The notes beneath the pieces are model-generated. The model saw nothing but the letters and a program-made list of their open reading frames with translations, searched no databases and was not told the DNA's origin. Below are positions 18,006 to 26,959 of a stretch of 64,000 nucleotides of DNA, one piece after another. The position numbers were made by a program, and so were the translations under genes. The stretch lies in the NCBI RefSeq assembly GCF_000373805.1, contig NZ_KB892438.1, positions 28,788-92,787 of the forward strand. The letters run 5' to 3'. The DNA comes from Corynebacterium pilosum DSM 20521 = CIP 103422. Its GTDB lineage: Bacteria > Actinomycetota > Actinomycetes > Mycobacteriales > Mycobacteriaceae. The stretch's first letter is position 1. The number at the start of each line of letters is the position of its first letter.

Positions 18006-19088
18006 ATGCCTCATCCCGCACTCACCTTTCTGGACAGCACCGCCACACCAACAACCACCGGCAGGCTGGCCGGCTGGATGATGCCGGCCAAAGACTTAAG
18101 CGACGTCGCCGGCATGCCCACCACCCTCGGCGCACCCCACCGCCGCTATATCGCCGAGCACACGGACCCGTTTCTGCAAGCGCTTATCGACGAAGGCCTG
18201 ACCATCACCGGTAAGTCTGTCACTTCGGAGCTAGGTGCCACGATCTACTGCGAGCGCGAGGACACTCCTCTTCTGGAGTCTGCCGCTTACCCCGGATGCA
18301 CACCTGGCGGGTCCTCTTCTGGTGCGGCGGTGGCGGTGGCTACTGGCATGTACCGGGCCGCCCACGGTTCCGATGCCGGCGGTTCCTTGCGCGTTCCCGC
18401 TGCCGCGAACGATGTGGTGGGCTTCAAGCCCGCGGCCGACGGGTTTTCCGCCCAGGGTTTCATCACGCGTTCGGTGGCCGACCAGGCACTACTCCACAAC
18501 CACGAGTTGGAGGAGGTCTCCGGGCTACGCATCGGGGTGCTCACCGATCCACTAGTCATCGACACGGACGTGTCTGCGGATCGTATCGCCGCAGTGATGA
18601 CGGCCGCCGATCAACTCGCAACGAGCAACGACGTGGTGCAGATCACCCCATATTCTGCAGCTGCAGAAACTTTCGCGCATTTCCGCAACCGCTTCTTCGC
18701 CCACTACGCCTCACTTGACGACGAGACCGGCGGCTACCTCGGCTGGGTGCGTGACTTCGGCCGGACTATCACCCCAGCGCAGCTGCGTGAGGCGGAGCGG
18801 CACTTCTCCACGCTCGCCACGCGCCTGCGCCATGAGTGGGGCGTGGACTTTGTTCTTACTCCGACGGTGGCCTTCGATCCCCCACCGATCGGCTACTTCC
18901 CCGGCTTGGATCACCCTGAGAATTTTGCGGCCCAGACGCGTTGGTCGCCGTGGTGCTCTCTGTTTAATGTGACTGGCGGCCCGGCAATAGCAATCGGCGC
19001 GGTCCACCTGGGAAGTCTCCAAGGTAGGACGCGCGCCGATGATAGAACGCTGCTTTCAGCCGCAGCGATCGTCGAAAAGCGACCTTAA
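18006..19088 (+). CDS. amidase-signature family hydrolase
   Basis: A 360-residue amidase-signature protein that hydrolyses C-N amide bonds of an unknown small substrate. The catalytic Ser-cisSer-Lys triad is visible: Lys in [10 protein letters not shown] (about residue 67), cis-Ser in [13 protein letters not shown], and nucleophile Ser in [12 protein letters not shown]. It is shorter than the usual 450-500 residues because the region between the core and the C terminus is reduced, but the frame is intact. No signal peptide. A TANNNT box before ATG 18006 supports the start. The segment YSAAAE at 18653-18668 carries an exact copy of the dispersed palindrome. The stop codon shares TTAA with that of convergent pyrH. 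Confidence 0.85.
   Translation: MPHPALTFLDSTATPTTTGRLAGWMMPAKDLSDVAGMPTTLGAPHRRYIAEHTDPFLQALIDEGLTITGKSVTSELGATIYCEREDTPLLESAAYPGCTPGGSSSGAAVAVATGMYRAAHGSDAGGSLRVPAAANDVVGFKPAADGFSAQGFITRSVADQALLHNHELEEVSGLRIGVLTDPLVIDTDVSADRIAAVMTAADQLATSNDVVQITPYSAAAETFAHFRNRFFAHYASLDDETGGYLGWVRDFGRTITPAQLREAERHFSTLATRLRHEWGVDFVLTPTVAFDPPPIGYFPGLDHPENFAAQTRWSPWCSLFNVTGGPAIAIGAVHLGSLQGRTRADDRTLLSAAAIVEKRP
18653..18668. repeat. dispersed 16-bp palindrome, copy in the amidase gene
   Basis: Exact TTCTGCAGCTGCAGAA; in the reading frame it encodes SAAAE. Confidence 0.7.
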
Positions 19089-19813
19089 GCGACCAGGGTG
19101 CCGATTTGCTCGCCGCCGACCGCACGCTTGATGTTGCCGTGCTCGAGCAGGTTGAACACCAGGATTGGCATGTTGTTGTCCATGCACAGGGAGAAGGCGG
19201 TGGCGTCGGCGACCTTCAGGCCCTTCTCGATGACCTCGCGCGGGGTGATCTCGGTGAAGAGTTCCGCGTCTGGGTTGGTTCGTGGGTCATCCGAGTAGAC
19301 ACCGTCGACGGCCTTGGCCATGAGCAGCACCTCGCACCCGATCTCTAGGGCACGCTGGGCTGCGGTGGTGTCGGTGGAGAAGTACGGCATACCCATGCCC
19401 GCGCCGAAGATGACCACGCGGCCCTTCTCCAAGTGGCGGACAGCGCGCAGCGGCAGGTAGGGCTCGGCGATCTGCGCCATGTTGATGGCGGTCTGCACGC
19501 GGGTGTCGATGCCGCGCTGCTGCAGGAAGTCCTGGAGGGCCAGGCAGTTCATGACGGTGCCGAGCATGCCCATGTAGTCGGAGCGCGCCCGGTCCATGCC
19601 ACGTTGCTGCAGCTCAGCGCCGCGGAAGAAGTTTCCGCCGCCGATCACCACGGCGATCTCTGCCCCGGTGGAGGCCACTTCGGCGATCTGCGCGGCGACA
19701 TTCTCCACGACATCCGGGTCGATGCCGACTTCTCCGCCGCCGAACATCTCACCACCCAGCTTGAGCATCACACGCTTGTAACCATGACGTTTGGGGGTTT
19801 CGGGGGCAGTCAC
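19085..19813 (-). CDS. pyrH: UMP kinase
   Basis: Phosphorylates UMP to UDP in pyrimidine nucleotide synthesis; hexameric bacterial enzyme of the amino-acid kinase family. It has 242 residues with [14 protein letters not shown] at the start, the GGGNFFRG nucleotide loop, and late segments [11 protein letters not shown] and [16 protein letters not shown] 19813 is chosen because AAGGAG lies 9 nt upstream; the frame continues 10 codons further without start signals. It lies 130 bp downstream of tsf, behind a terminator. Confidence 0.97.
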   Translation of the reverse strand: MTAPETPKRHGYKRVMLKLGGEMFGGGEVGIDPDVVENVAAQIAEVASTGAEIAVVIGGGNFFRGAELQQRGMDRARSDYMGMLGTVMNCLALQDFLQQRGIDTRVQTAINMAQIAEPYLPLRAVRHLEKGRVVIFGAGMGMPYFSTDTTAAQRALEIGCEVLLMAKAVDGVYSDDPRTNPDAELFTEITPREVIEKGLKVADATAFSLCMDNNMPILVFNLLEHGNIKRAVGGEQIGTLVA

Positions 19814-19891
19814 TGCTGTTGGCTCCTTATAGGTGGTGGGCAAAACTGTCCCATATCCTACCCTTTCGGCTCCTGGGAAGAGAAAACGCAG

Positions 19892-19932
19892 GAACCCCCC
19901 TAGCGCCTACCTGCGTAGGTACTAGGGGGTTC
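19892..19932 (-). terminator. terminator after tsf
   Basis: On the minus strand GAACCCCCTAG...CTAGGGGGGTTC forms a long stem whose loop contains a second TACCTACG/CGTAGGTA-like pairing. It is followed by CCTGCGTTTTCTC. It separates rpsB-tsf from pyrH. Confidence 0.75.
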
Positions 19933-19944
19933 GGGTGGGAAGGC

Positions 19945-20772
19945 TTACTGCTGGCCAACCTCGAAGCGAGCGAACTGGGTGATCTCTACACCGTTCTCCT
20001 CGCAGAACTGCTTGGTGGTCTTCTTGGAGTCTGCCAGTGCTGGCTGCTCCAGCAGGACGATGTCCTTGAAGAATGCGCCAACGCGGCCTTCGACGATCTT
20101 GTCGATGGCAGCCTCAGGCTTGCCCTCGTTGCGGGTAATCTCTTCCTGAACTGCGCGCTCCTTCTCAACGGTCTCCGCTGGGACGTCCTCGCGGGTCAGG
20201 TAGCGTGCCTTCATTGCAGCGATCTGCAGAGCAACCTGGTGCGCGGCCTCATCGGCCTTATCGCCCTCGCCGGAGTAAGCGATCAGTACGCCGACTGCTG
20301 GTGGCAGGTCAGCGGAGCGCTGGTGCAGGTACTCGTGGGTCTTCTCACCCTTGACGGTGACTGCGCGACGCAGTTCCAGCTTCTCACCGATCTTTGCGGA
20401 GAGCTCCTGCAGAACCTCGTGTGCGGTCTTGCCGTCCACGTCTGCGTTTGCCAGCTCTTCCTGGGAGTTTGCGTTGACTGCTGCTGCAGCGTCGGCGATC
20501 TTTGCTGCGAGGTCCTTGAACTCCTGGTTCTTCGCCACGAAGTCGGTCTCTGCGTTGACCTCGATCATGGTGTTGCCGGAGACAGCAACCAGGCCCTCAA
20601 GAGCGTTGCGCTCTGCGCGCTTGCCCACGTCCTTTGCACCCTGAACGCGCAGGATTTCGACGGCCTTGTCGAAGTCGCCACCGGACTCTTCCAGTGCCTT
20701 CTTGCAGTCCATCATGCCGGAGCCGGTCATCTCGCGGAGCTTCTTAACATCAGCAGCGGTGTAGTTCGCCAT
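19945..20772 (-). CDS. tsf: elongation factor Ts
   Basis: Nucleotide-exchange factor for EF-Tu. It has 275 residues; the N-terminal UBA-like domain begins with [24 protein letters not shown], and the EF-Tu contact TDFV (in AETDFVAKN, about residue 80) is present. It follows rpsB with a 188-bp gap in which I see no clear terminator, so rpsB-tsf is probably one transcript. Confidence 0.98.
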   Translation of the reverse strand: MANYTAADVKKLREMTGSGMMDCKKALEESGGDFDKAVEILRVQGAKDVGKRAERNALEGLVAVSGNTMIEVNAETDFVAKNQEFKDLAAKIADAAAAVNANSQEELANADVDGKTAHEVLQELSAKIGEKLELRRAVTVKGEKTHEYLHQRSADLPPAVGVLIAYSGEGDKADEAAHQVALQIAAMKARYLTREDVPAETVEKERAVQEEITRNEGKPEAAIDKIVEGRVGAFFKDIVLLEQPALADSKKTTKQFCEENGVEITQFARFEVGQQ

Positions 20773-20960
20773 AGTGGGCGATCCTCCTCGTTAATTCGTG
20801 ATCAGTGTCAGTTGTTGATCTTGTAGAAAGATTAGTCGACTACCAGTGCACTGGCATGTCGAAACGACGACACCCCCGGCATACCGCGCGTGCGCCCTGA
20901 TTGAAGTGATCGGACGTCGTGCAGGACACAAGGGGTGACTATCGTGCGTGAAGCGCGGGC

Positions 20961-21794
20961 TTATGCCTCGGTCTTCTCCTCAGCCTTGTCTTCCGACTCA
21001 GCCTGGGCTGGGGCCTCAGATGCCTCTGCTGCTGCAGTTGCGTCGTTCGCGGCCTTCTCCTCGGTGTCACCAGCCTGCTCGCGTGCAGCTGCCAGCTGGC
21101 GCTCTTCGCGTGCCTGCTTACCAGCGACGACAGCCTCGCCGATGATGTGGGTGAGGACCTTGACGGAACGGATTGCGTCGTCGTTGCCTGGGATCGGGAA
21201 GTCCACAACGTCTGGGTCACAGTTGGTGTCCAGGATTGCGACAACAGGGATACGCAGCTTCTCTGCCTCAGAGACAGCGATGTGCTCCTTGTTGGTGTCC
21301 ACGATCCACAGTGCGGAAGGCACCTTGGTCATCTCAGAGATGCCGCCCAGGACGCGCTCGAGCTTGTTGCGCTCGCGAGTCAGCATCAGGACTTCCTTCT
21401 TGCCGCGGCCTGCGTAGCCGTCCTCGGCTGCGTCCATGGCCTGCAGTTCCTTCATGCGGCGCAGACGCTTGGACACGGTCTGGAAGTTGGTCAGCATGCC
21501 GCCGAGCCAGCGGTGGTTGACATATGGCATACCAACGCGGTCTGCCTCTTCCTGTACCGCTTCCTGTGCCTGCTTCTTGGTGCCGACGAACAGGATGGTG
21601 CCGCCGTGTGCGACGGTCTCCTTGACGAATTCGAATGCTTCGTCGATGTAGGTCAGCGTCTGCTGCAGGTCGATGATGTAGATGCCGTTACGGTCGGTGA
21701 AGATGAAGCGACGCATCTTCGGGTTCCAGCGACGGGTCTGGTGGCCAAAGTGCACACCAGCGTCGAGGAGTTCGCGCATGGTTACAACTGCCAT
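20961..21794 (-). CDS. rpsB: 30S ribosomal protein S2
   Basis: A 277-residue small-subunit protein, opening [23 protein letters not shown], with the conserved [13 protein letters not shown] and PGNDDAIRS segments. The last 45 residues are an Ala/Glu-rich acidic tail, common in actinobacterial S2. A GGAGAG ribosome binding site precedes ATG 21794. First gene of rpsB-tsf. Confidence 0.98.
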   Translation of the reverse strand: MAVVTMRELLDAGVHFGHQTRRWNPKMRRFIFTDRNGIYIIDLQQTLTYIDEAFEFVKETVAHGGTILFVGTKKQAQEAVQEEADRVGMPYVNHRWLGGMLTNFQTVSKRLRRMKELQAMDAAEDGYAGRGKKEVLMLTRERNKLERVLGGISEMTKVPSALWIVDTNKEHIAVSEAEKLRIPVVAILDTNCDPDVVDFPIPGNDDAIRSVKVLTHIIGEAVVAGKQAREERQLAAAREQAGDTEEKAANDATAAAEASEAPAQAESEDKAEEKTEA

Positions 21795-22113
21795 GGGAAG
21801 CTCTCCTTCGGAGTAAAATCAGTTCGGTTAATGTCATGTGCGCGGGTTTTTGTCCCGCGCCCTAGCGACGAGCCACTCCGACACCCAGAAAACCCTGGGA
21901 CCGTTGTTGGAGGTGGCGCCACAAAAATCGTGGTCGTTCGCCGCGCGTAGTCAGCCTGGCCAGAAGGTTCTGGACACACTGCTGTCGCTTAGTGTAAACC
22001 CTCTTGACGCTTTCGCCAAACGCACGCGGCTCCTTTATCCACAGGCACCTAGTTATCCACAGGTTTTCGCCAGCGCCTCTGCACGGTCCCTCGCTTCCTG
22101 CCACGATCAGGCT
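21795..22113. other. rpsB / M23 divergent intergenic region
   Basis: 319 bp with no gene I can support. It must hold the rpsB promoter (minus) and that of the M23-like gene (plus). Its notable content is the pair of DnaA boxes at 22035-22061. Confidence 0.5.
22035..22061 (+). promoter_or_regulatory. two direct DnaA-box sequences
   Basis: TTATCCACA occurs at 22035-22043 and again at 22053-22061, same strand, 18 bp apart start to start, and each is followed by GG. Both match the strict DnaA-box consensus. They lie 53 bp upstream of the M23-like gene start. Confidence 0.6.
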
Positions 22114-22614
22114 ATGAATCTCACGCGATCGTCGTTAAGCGCACTCCTGCTCTGTGCCCTGCTCTCCCCTGCCCTTGCCTGGGCTTATGTCGACCCGACG
22201 ACGGGGGCACCGTCCGCCACGCGCGTGCTGCGTGGCCCGGATATCCCGGAGCAGAATTGGTTACCCGGCCACCGCGGCGTCGACTTGGCGCTGGGTATCG
22301 GCGATGATGTGCTTGCCGCCGAGGACGGCACCGTCGCTTTCGCTGGGATGGTCGCGGGCACGCCTGTGATCTCGATTGATCATGACGACGGGATCCGCAC
22401 CACCTATCAGCCCGTGCATGCGCTTGTCGACGAGGGCGAGCGCGTTACATCAGGCACCGTGATCGGGCGGCTGGGCCATCCCACCGACGGCTACCCCGGC
22501 CTGCACTGGGGCGCGCTGATCGCCAAGGACACGTATATCAATCCGCTGTCGCTTCTCGACGATCCCATGATCCGCCTCAAGCCCGTGGATGCGCCCGCGC
22601 GTAGACCTCTTTAA
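22114..22614 (+). CDS. M23-like (LytM-fold) exported protein, degenerate active site
   Basis: A 166-residue protein with a signal peptide (about residues 1-24, ending ALAWA) followed by a single LytM/peptidase M23 fold. The first zinc ligands are present (His53 and Asp57 in HRGVD). The second motif reads GLHWG instead of HxH: the first His is replaced by Gly129 and only His131 remains. It may therefore bind peptidoglycan or regulate an amidase rather than cut. ATG 22114 gives a clean signal peptide; the longer frame is rejected. It overlaps the convergent xerC gene by 38 bp. Confidence 0.82.
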   Translation: MNLTRSSLSALLLCALLSPALAWAYVDPTTGAPSATRVLRGPDIPEQNWLPGHRGVDLALGIGDDVLAAEDGTVAFAGMVAGTPVISIDHDDGIRTTYQPVHALVDEGERVTSGTVIGRLGHPTDGYPGLHWGALIAKDTYINPLSLLDDPMIRLKPVDAPARRPL

Positions 22615-23467
22615 GCCGCTGCGCCGACACGTGCGTGTAGATCTGGGTGGTCTGCAAGGAGGAGTGCCCCAAAAGTTCCTGCACCACGCGCAGGTCCGCG
22701 CCACCTTCCAGCAGGTGGGTGGCGGCGGAGTGGCGCAGTTCGTGCGGGGTAAGCTCGCTGACACCTGCCTGCTTCCCGGCGCGCTCGGCGACGCGGCGGA
22801 CCTGGCGTTGGTCGATCCGCCCGCCACGCACCCCGACGAAGAGCGCCTCGGTGTCTCCTGCTAGTTCCTCGCGCCCGTGGTCGAGCCAGCTGCGGATCGC
22901 GGTGGCCGCTTCCGTGCCGAAGGGGACGACGCGTTGTTTGTTGCCCTTGCCCGTTACGCGGGCTTGCGCGCGGTTGAGGTCAATGTCATGCAGGTTCAGG
23001 CCGGTCAGTTCGGCGACGCGCATGCCGGTGGCGTAGAGCAGCTCAAGCATGGCGTGGTCGCGCAGGCTCTCTGGGGTCTCGCCTTCGGGCGAGGTGACGA
23101 TCTCGTCGGCACGCTCCGGGTTGACAACCGTGGGCAGGTGGCGGTTGATTTTTGGCGTGACCAGGCGTGCGGCCACATCGGAGTTGAGGTGGCCGTGGTT
23201 GTAGGCCCAGGTGGAAAAGGCGCGCACGGCGGCGGTGCGCCGGGCCAGGGTGGTGCGCGCCAAGCCGTTGCGGACGGCGTCGGCAAGCCAGGACCGCAAC
23301 GTCACGATGGAGAAGGCGCGGAAGGTGGGCGCAAACTCGGTGAGCGTGGCCAAGTCGGAGGTGTACCCGGCCACGGTGGCTTCGCTGCGGCCTTGGACAT
23401 ACCTGAGGTGGTCGGCGAAGTCCTCGATCGCCGCTCCGACTTGGGTTACTTCACTTGCGTCACTCAC
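22577..23467 (-). CDS. xerC: site-specific tyrosine recombinase XerC
   Basis: Resolves chromosome dimers at dif together with XerD. It has 296 residues: a SAM-like N-terminal domain (about 1-100) and a catalytic domain with Arg in ATGMRVAELTG, Lys in the TGKGNKQR hairpin, HxLRH in LTPHELRHSAATHLLEGG, His in LGHSSLQTTQ and the Tyr nucleophile in IYTHV. GTG start at 23467; TATAGT lies 8 nt upstream. The position next to dprA and rpsB fits xerC rather than xerD. Confidence 0.93.
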   Translation of the reverse strand: MSDASEVTQVGAAIEDFADHLRYVQGRSEATVAGYTSDLATLTEFAPTFRAFSIVTLRSWLADAVRNGLARTTLARRTAAVRAFSTWAYNHGHLNSDVAARLVTPKINRHLPTVVNPERADEIVTSPEGETPESLRDHAMLELLYATGMRVAELTGLNLHDIDLNRAQARVTGKGNKQRVVPFGTEAATAIRSWLDHGREELAGDTEALFVGVRGGRIDQRQVRRVAERAGKQAGVSELTPHELRHSAATHLLEGGADLRVVQELLGHSSLQTTQIYTHVSAQRLKEVYARAHPRA

Positions 23468-23476
23468 GCCTCATTA

Positions 23477-24640
23477 CTATACCCGCGCCCACGCATTCCC
23501 CTCGCGGACCACCACCCCACGCTTGGCTAGGTCCACCAGCAGGTGCACCGTCAGCCCGATCGGCATATTTGCCAGACTCGCGATCTCTTCGGCGGTATGG
23601 CGCTGCTCCCCCGGTTTCGCCATCGCGTCGAAGACCCGCAGCTCATTGCGCGACAACTGCTGGATCGGCGAGGGCGCGAACTCGAATTCCATCTGCTGGT
23701 CCACATCCACCTCGCCCACCTTCGACAGGTGCGCGTGCACCTCCCGGATATCCGCGATCGCGGTAACGCCAGGGTCCCGCAGGCGGGCGTTGCAGCCCAT
23801 TGAGTTGGCATCATTGATCGGTCCGGGAACCACCATGGCCAAGCGCCCGAACGTGCCCGCCCGCGTCAAAGTGTTCAACGCACCAGAGCGAAAGCCCGCC
23901 TGTGTCACCAGCGTGCCCTGCGCCATCGCCGCAACCAGCCGGTTGCGCTCCAGGAAGCGGTAGCGCTGCGCATGCGAGCCCGGATAGTACTCGGCCACCA
24001 GAGTTCCGCCGGCCTCCACCACCCGCTCAAACATGGGGATATTGGACTGCGGGTACCACCAGCCCGGCCCGCTGGCCATCACGACCATCGTGCTCCCGCC
24101 CAGCTCCAGGGCCGTCTCATGCGCCACTGTGTCCACGCCCAACGCCCCACCGGAAATGATGGTGTACTGGTTGGCCACCATGTGGGTCGCCACAGCTTTC
24201 GTGACATCAGTGCCGTACGTCGTGGCCGTGCGCGTGCCGACGATCGCCACCGACCTGGCGGACAAACGGGATAGGTCCGTTTCACCACGCACCCACAGCC
24301 CATGCGGCGCAGTCAACTCACCAATGGAGGTCTTCTGGTTCACCGCACTGCTTTCCGCCGCCGCGTTAAACGCGGTAGAAAACTCGGCGGCTGGCCACCG
24401 CGGGTCCCCAGGATGAATCAGTTCGAACCCGTAACGGTCTGCGTGCTCCAGCATCTGGTGCGGGTTCGCCGACGCCCGGGCGGCCGTCTCGTCGTACAGC
24501 GGACCGATCCACCCCTCGCGATTTTTCACCGCCGCAGCGATCTCTGGCGCGCTGTGGCCCGCCCGCAACAACTGCTGCAGGTGCTGCGAAGGCCCATCCA
24601 GCACAGCCTTTAGGTACGCCCATGCCATCAGGTCACTCAT
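23477..24640 (-). CDS. dprA: DNA-processing protein DprA
   Basis: A 387-residue Rossmann-like protein that in competent bacteria loads RecA on incoming single-stranded DNA. The DprA core motifs are present: SVAIVGTRTATTYG, IISGGALGVDTVAHETAL and MASGPGWWYPQSN. A winged-helix-like C-terminal region follows. Its start overlaps the comM stop by 4 nt (translational coupling). Most corynebacteria keep this gene although natural competence is not established for them. Confidence 0.93.
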   Translation of the reverse strand: MSDLMAWAYLKAVLDGPSQHLQQLLRAGHSAPEIAAAVKNREGWIGPLYDETAARASANPHQMLEHADRYGFELIHPGDPRWPAAEFSTAFNAAAESSAVNQKTSIGELTAPHGLWVRGETDLSRLSARSVAIVGTRTATTYGTDVTKAVATHMVANQYTIISGGALGVDTVAHETALELGGSTMVVMASGPGWWYPQSNIPMFERVVEAGGTLVAEYYPGSHAQRYRFLERNRLVAAMAQGTLVTQAGFRSGALNTLTRAGTFGRLAMVVPGPINDANSMGCNARLRDPGVTAIADIREVHAHLSKVGEVDVDQQMEFEFAPSPIQQLSRNELRVFDAMAKPGEQRHTAEEIASLANMPIGLTVHLLVDLAKRGVVVREGNAWARV

Positions 24641-26154
24641 GCCGCCACCTGCCCGCCCGGCGCGTCGCGCAGATCAACCGCCTGCGCCACGTGTTCAAGT
24701 TCTGGCTGGTCGGCTCCTGCGAGATCAGCAAGCGTCCACGCCAGCTTGATCGACTTATCCACCCCGCGCTGGGTCACATCCCCCTGCGACAAAAGCGCGG
24801 AGAGCAGCGCCATGCCGGATTCGGTCGCCGGATACTCCCGGCGCAGCAGCGCACCAGATACCGTCGCGTTGATGATCCCTTCCAGCCCTGCGCGCTGCCA
24901 CCGCGCGGTACTGCGCTCCCGGGCCAGAGCCACACGTTCCGCAATCATCGCCGAACTTTCCGCGTTAGCGGCATGCAGCACCGCGGTATCGGCGGCAGTC
25001 TCCACGGCGATGTCGATGCGATCCCGCAGCGGGACCGACACATTATTCAGATACGTCGCACGGTGCCGCGAAGAACAGGTACACCTGCGCCAATCGGCGG
25101 CACCACACCTGCACGGGTTCGCAGCCAGGATCAGCTGGAAGCGTGCCGGGAAGGTCACTTCGCGCTGCGCCCGTGACAATCGCACAGCACCCTCTTCCAG
25201 TGGTACCCGCAACCCGTCCAGCACCACCGCCGGTATCTCGCTGACCTCGTCCAAGAACAGCACGCCGTGGTGGGCCAAGCTCACCGCGCCGGGCATGGGC
25301 CTCCCGCTTCCACCGCCGATCAGCGCCGCTTTAGTGATTGCTGGGTGCGGCGCCACATACGGCGCGTGGGTGATCACCTGGCTGGCGGACTCCGCCGCCA
25401 CCGAGTGGACGGCGGTCGCCTCCACCATCTGGGTGGTGCTCAGCGGTGGGAGGATCGATGGGAGGCGGGCAGCCAGCATCGATTTTCCCGATCCCGGAGG
25501 TCCCGTCATGAAGACGTGGTGCCCACCAGCCGCGGCGACCTCCAAGGCGTGCTTGGCCGAGGACTGCCCGGCGATATCCTGAAAGTCCTCACGCTGGGGT
25601 GGCGCCGGCCGTGGCCCTGCAACATCGACTGCCGCCAGCAGCTCTCCTCCTCCCTGTAGCCACTGCCATACCTCCTGCAAGGTGTCTGCCACCAGGATGG
25701 AGCGGTCCCCCAACAGCGCAGCCTCGTCGGCGTTGTCCGTGGGGATCACTTTAAAGTCCACATCCGTCTTCGCCGCCAGCATGGGCAGCACACCGTCGAC
25801 CCCGCGCAGCCGCCCGTCCAAGCCTAATTCGCCGGCCAGCAACGTGCGCGACAAGCGCGGCGCAAGCTCCGGCAGAAAGGTGCTCAGCACCGCGATGGCC
25901 ACCGGCAGGTCAAAATGGGATCCGGCTTTCGGCAGGTTCGCCGGCGATAAAGACACGGTGATCTTCGTCTTCGGCCACGGCAGGCGCGCGTTCATCACCG
26001 CGGTGCGGATCCGGTCGCGCGACTCTTTCACCGCCGTTCCTGCCAAGCCGACGATAAACATGCCCGGCAACCCTTTGCCGATATTCGCCTCCACCTTCAC
26101 TGGGTGCGCTACCACCCCTTCGACAGTGGCGGTATAAGTGCTAGCAAGCGCCAT
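24637..26154 (-). CDS. comM: ComM/YifB family AAA+ ATPase (Mg-chelatase-like)
   Basis: A 505-residue AAA+ protein. The N-terminal Lon-protease-like subdomain (about 1-170) is followed by the ATPase with Walker A GPPGSGKSMLA, Walker B GVLFLDEVSE and a Cys-rich insert, ANPCRCGAADWRRCTCS. ComM proteins act as branch-migration helicases in natural transformation and recombination. ATG 26154 has GAGGGGG upstream; it overlaps yraN by 14 bp. The cluster yraN-comM-dprA-xerC is typical for the genus. Confidence 0.93.
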   Translation of the reverse strand: MALASTYTATVEGVVAHPVKVEANIGKGLPGMFIVGLAGTAVKESRDRIRTAVMNARLPWPKTKITVSLSPANLPKAGSHFDLPVAIAVLSTFLPELAPRLSRTLLAGELGLDGRLRGVDGVLPMLAAKTDVDFKVIPTDNADEAALLGDRSILVADTLQEVWQWLQGGGELLAAVDVAGPRPAPPQREDFQDIAGQSSAKHALEVAAAGGHHVFMTGPPGSGKSMLAARLPSILPPLSTTQMVEATAVHSVAAESASQVITHAPYVAPHPAITKAALIGGGSGRPMPGAVSLAHHGVLFLDEVSEIPAVVLDGLRVPLEEGAVRLSRAQREVTFPARFQLILAANPCRCGAADWRRCTCSSRHRATYLNNVSVPLRDRIDIAVETAADTAVLHAANAESSAMIAERVALARERSTARWQRAGLEGIINATVSGALLRREYPATESGMALLSALLSQGDVTQRGVDKSIKLAWTLADLAGADQPELEHVAQAVDLRDAPGGQVAA

Positions 26155-26503
26155 CGTCGACCCCCTCGAAAAGCTCCACGGCAAAGGAGTCGCCCACCAC
26201 GTTTAAGGCCAGCACGTCGAAACGCACCGGCGCATAAGGCTTGTCCATCAGCCAGCGCAGCGCGGCCTGGCGCATCCGGTACAGCTTGCGCTGGGTGACG
26301 GATTCCGCGTTGCCGAACCCGAGCCCGGAGCGCGTTTTCACCTCGACGAACACGATCGTGCCGTCTGGCTCGCGCACGATGAGGTCAAGTTCCCCCACCG
26401 TGTAATAGACGTTGCGCGCAAGAACCGTCGCCCCACGCTGTTCATAGAATGTGGCCGCCGCCTGTTCCCCGCGGCGCGCCAAAGATTGACGAGCAGTAGT
26501 CAT
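26141..26503 (-). CDS. YraN family (UPF0102) putative nuclease
   Basis: A 120-residue protein with a restriction-endonuclease-like core: Glu and Asp in VGELDLIVREPD, then FVEVKTRSG (the ExK motif). Biological role is uncertain; it is nearly always next to comM/dprA or rnhB, as here. The start at ATG 26503 follows CAGGGGGAGA. First gene of the yraN-comM-dprA-xerC run. Confidence 0.9.
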   Translation of the reverse strand: MTTARQSLARRGEQAAATFYEQRGATVLARNVYYTVGELDLIVREPDGTIVFVEVKTRSGLGFGNAESVTQRKLYRMRQAALRWLMDKPYAPVRFDVLALNVVGDSFAVELFEGVDDGAC

Positions 26504-26577
26504 AATCTCCCCCTGAGAAAGTGTGTTGGTACACCTTCATCATGAGGGCCCGGGAGGCGTTCGTCGATACGCGACGA

Positions 26578-26629
26578 AAAAATGCCCGAAATCTGTGGAA
26601 AACAACATTGTTATCCACAGGTTCCGGGC
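26578..26629 (-). terminator. terminator after the DUF2469 gene, containing a DnaA box
   Basis: Stem arms 26584-26598 and 26615-26629 pair at 14 of 15 positions; on the minus strand the hairpin is followed by ATTTTTTCG. One arm contains TTATCCACA (26611-26619), a perfect DnaA box, and the other a near copy (TGTGGAAAA). Confidence 0.75.
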
Positions 26630-26650
26630 GAAAAGCCGAATTTTACCTAT

Positions 26651-26959
26651 CTATTTATCGGGGAACACAAGGTCTGGCTTATCAAGCTCTTCGATGTTGA
26701 CGTCCTTGTACGTGATCACACGCACATAACGCACGAAACGCACGGCGCGGTACATGTCCCACACCCACGCGTCCGACATACGCACCTCGTAGTACACATC
26801 CTTGCCTTCCGTGTGCGGAATCAGCTCAACGGCATTGGCCAGATAAAACCGGCGATCCGTCTCCACCACGTAGGAAAACTGACTGACCACGTCGCGATAC
26901 TCGCGGTACAGGCTCAGCTCGACCTCTGCCTCGTAGTTATCCAATTCCTCAGCGCTCAT
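26651..26959 (-). CDS. DUF2469 protein
   Basis: A 102-residue acidic soluble protein (MSAEELDNYEAEVELSLYREY... ending PDLVFPDK) of an actinobacterial family with no known function that regularly sits beside rnhB and lepB. The ATG at 26959 is inside the end of rnhB (11-bp overlap), and a longer frame is rejected. The high level of conservation in actinobacteria suggests a core role. Confidence 0.88.
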   Translation of the reverse strand: MSAEELDNYEAEVELSLYREYRDVVSQFSYVVETDRRFYLANAVELIPHTEGKDVYYEVRMSDAWVWDMYRAVRFVRYVRVITYKDVNIEELDKPDLVFPDK

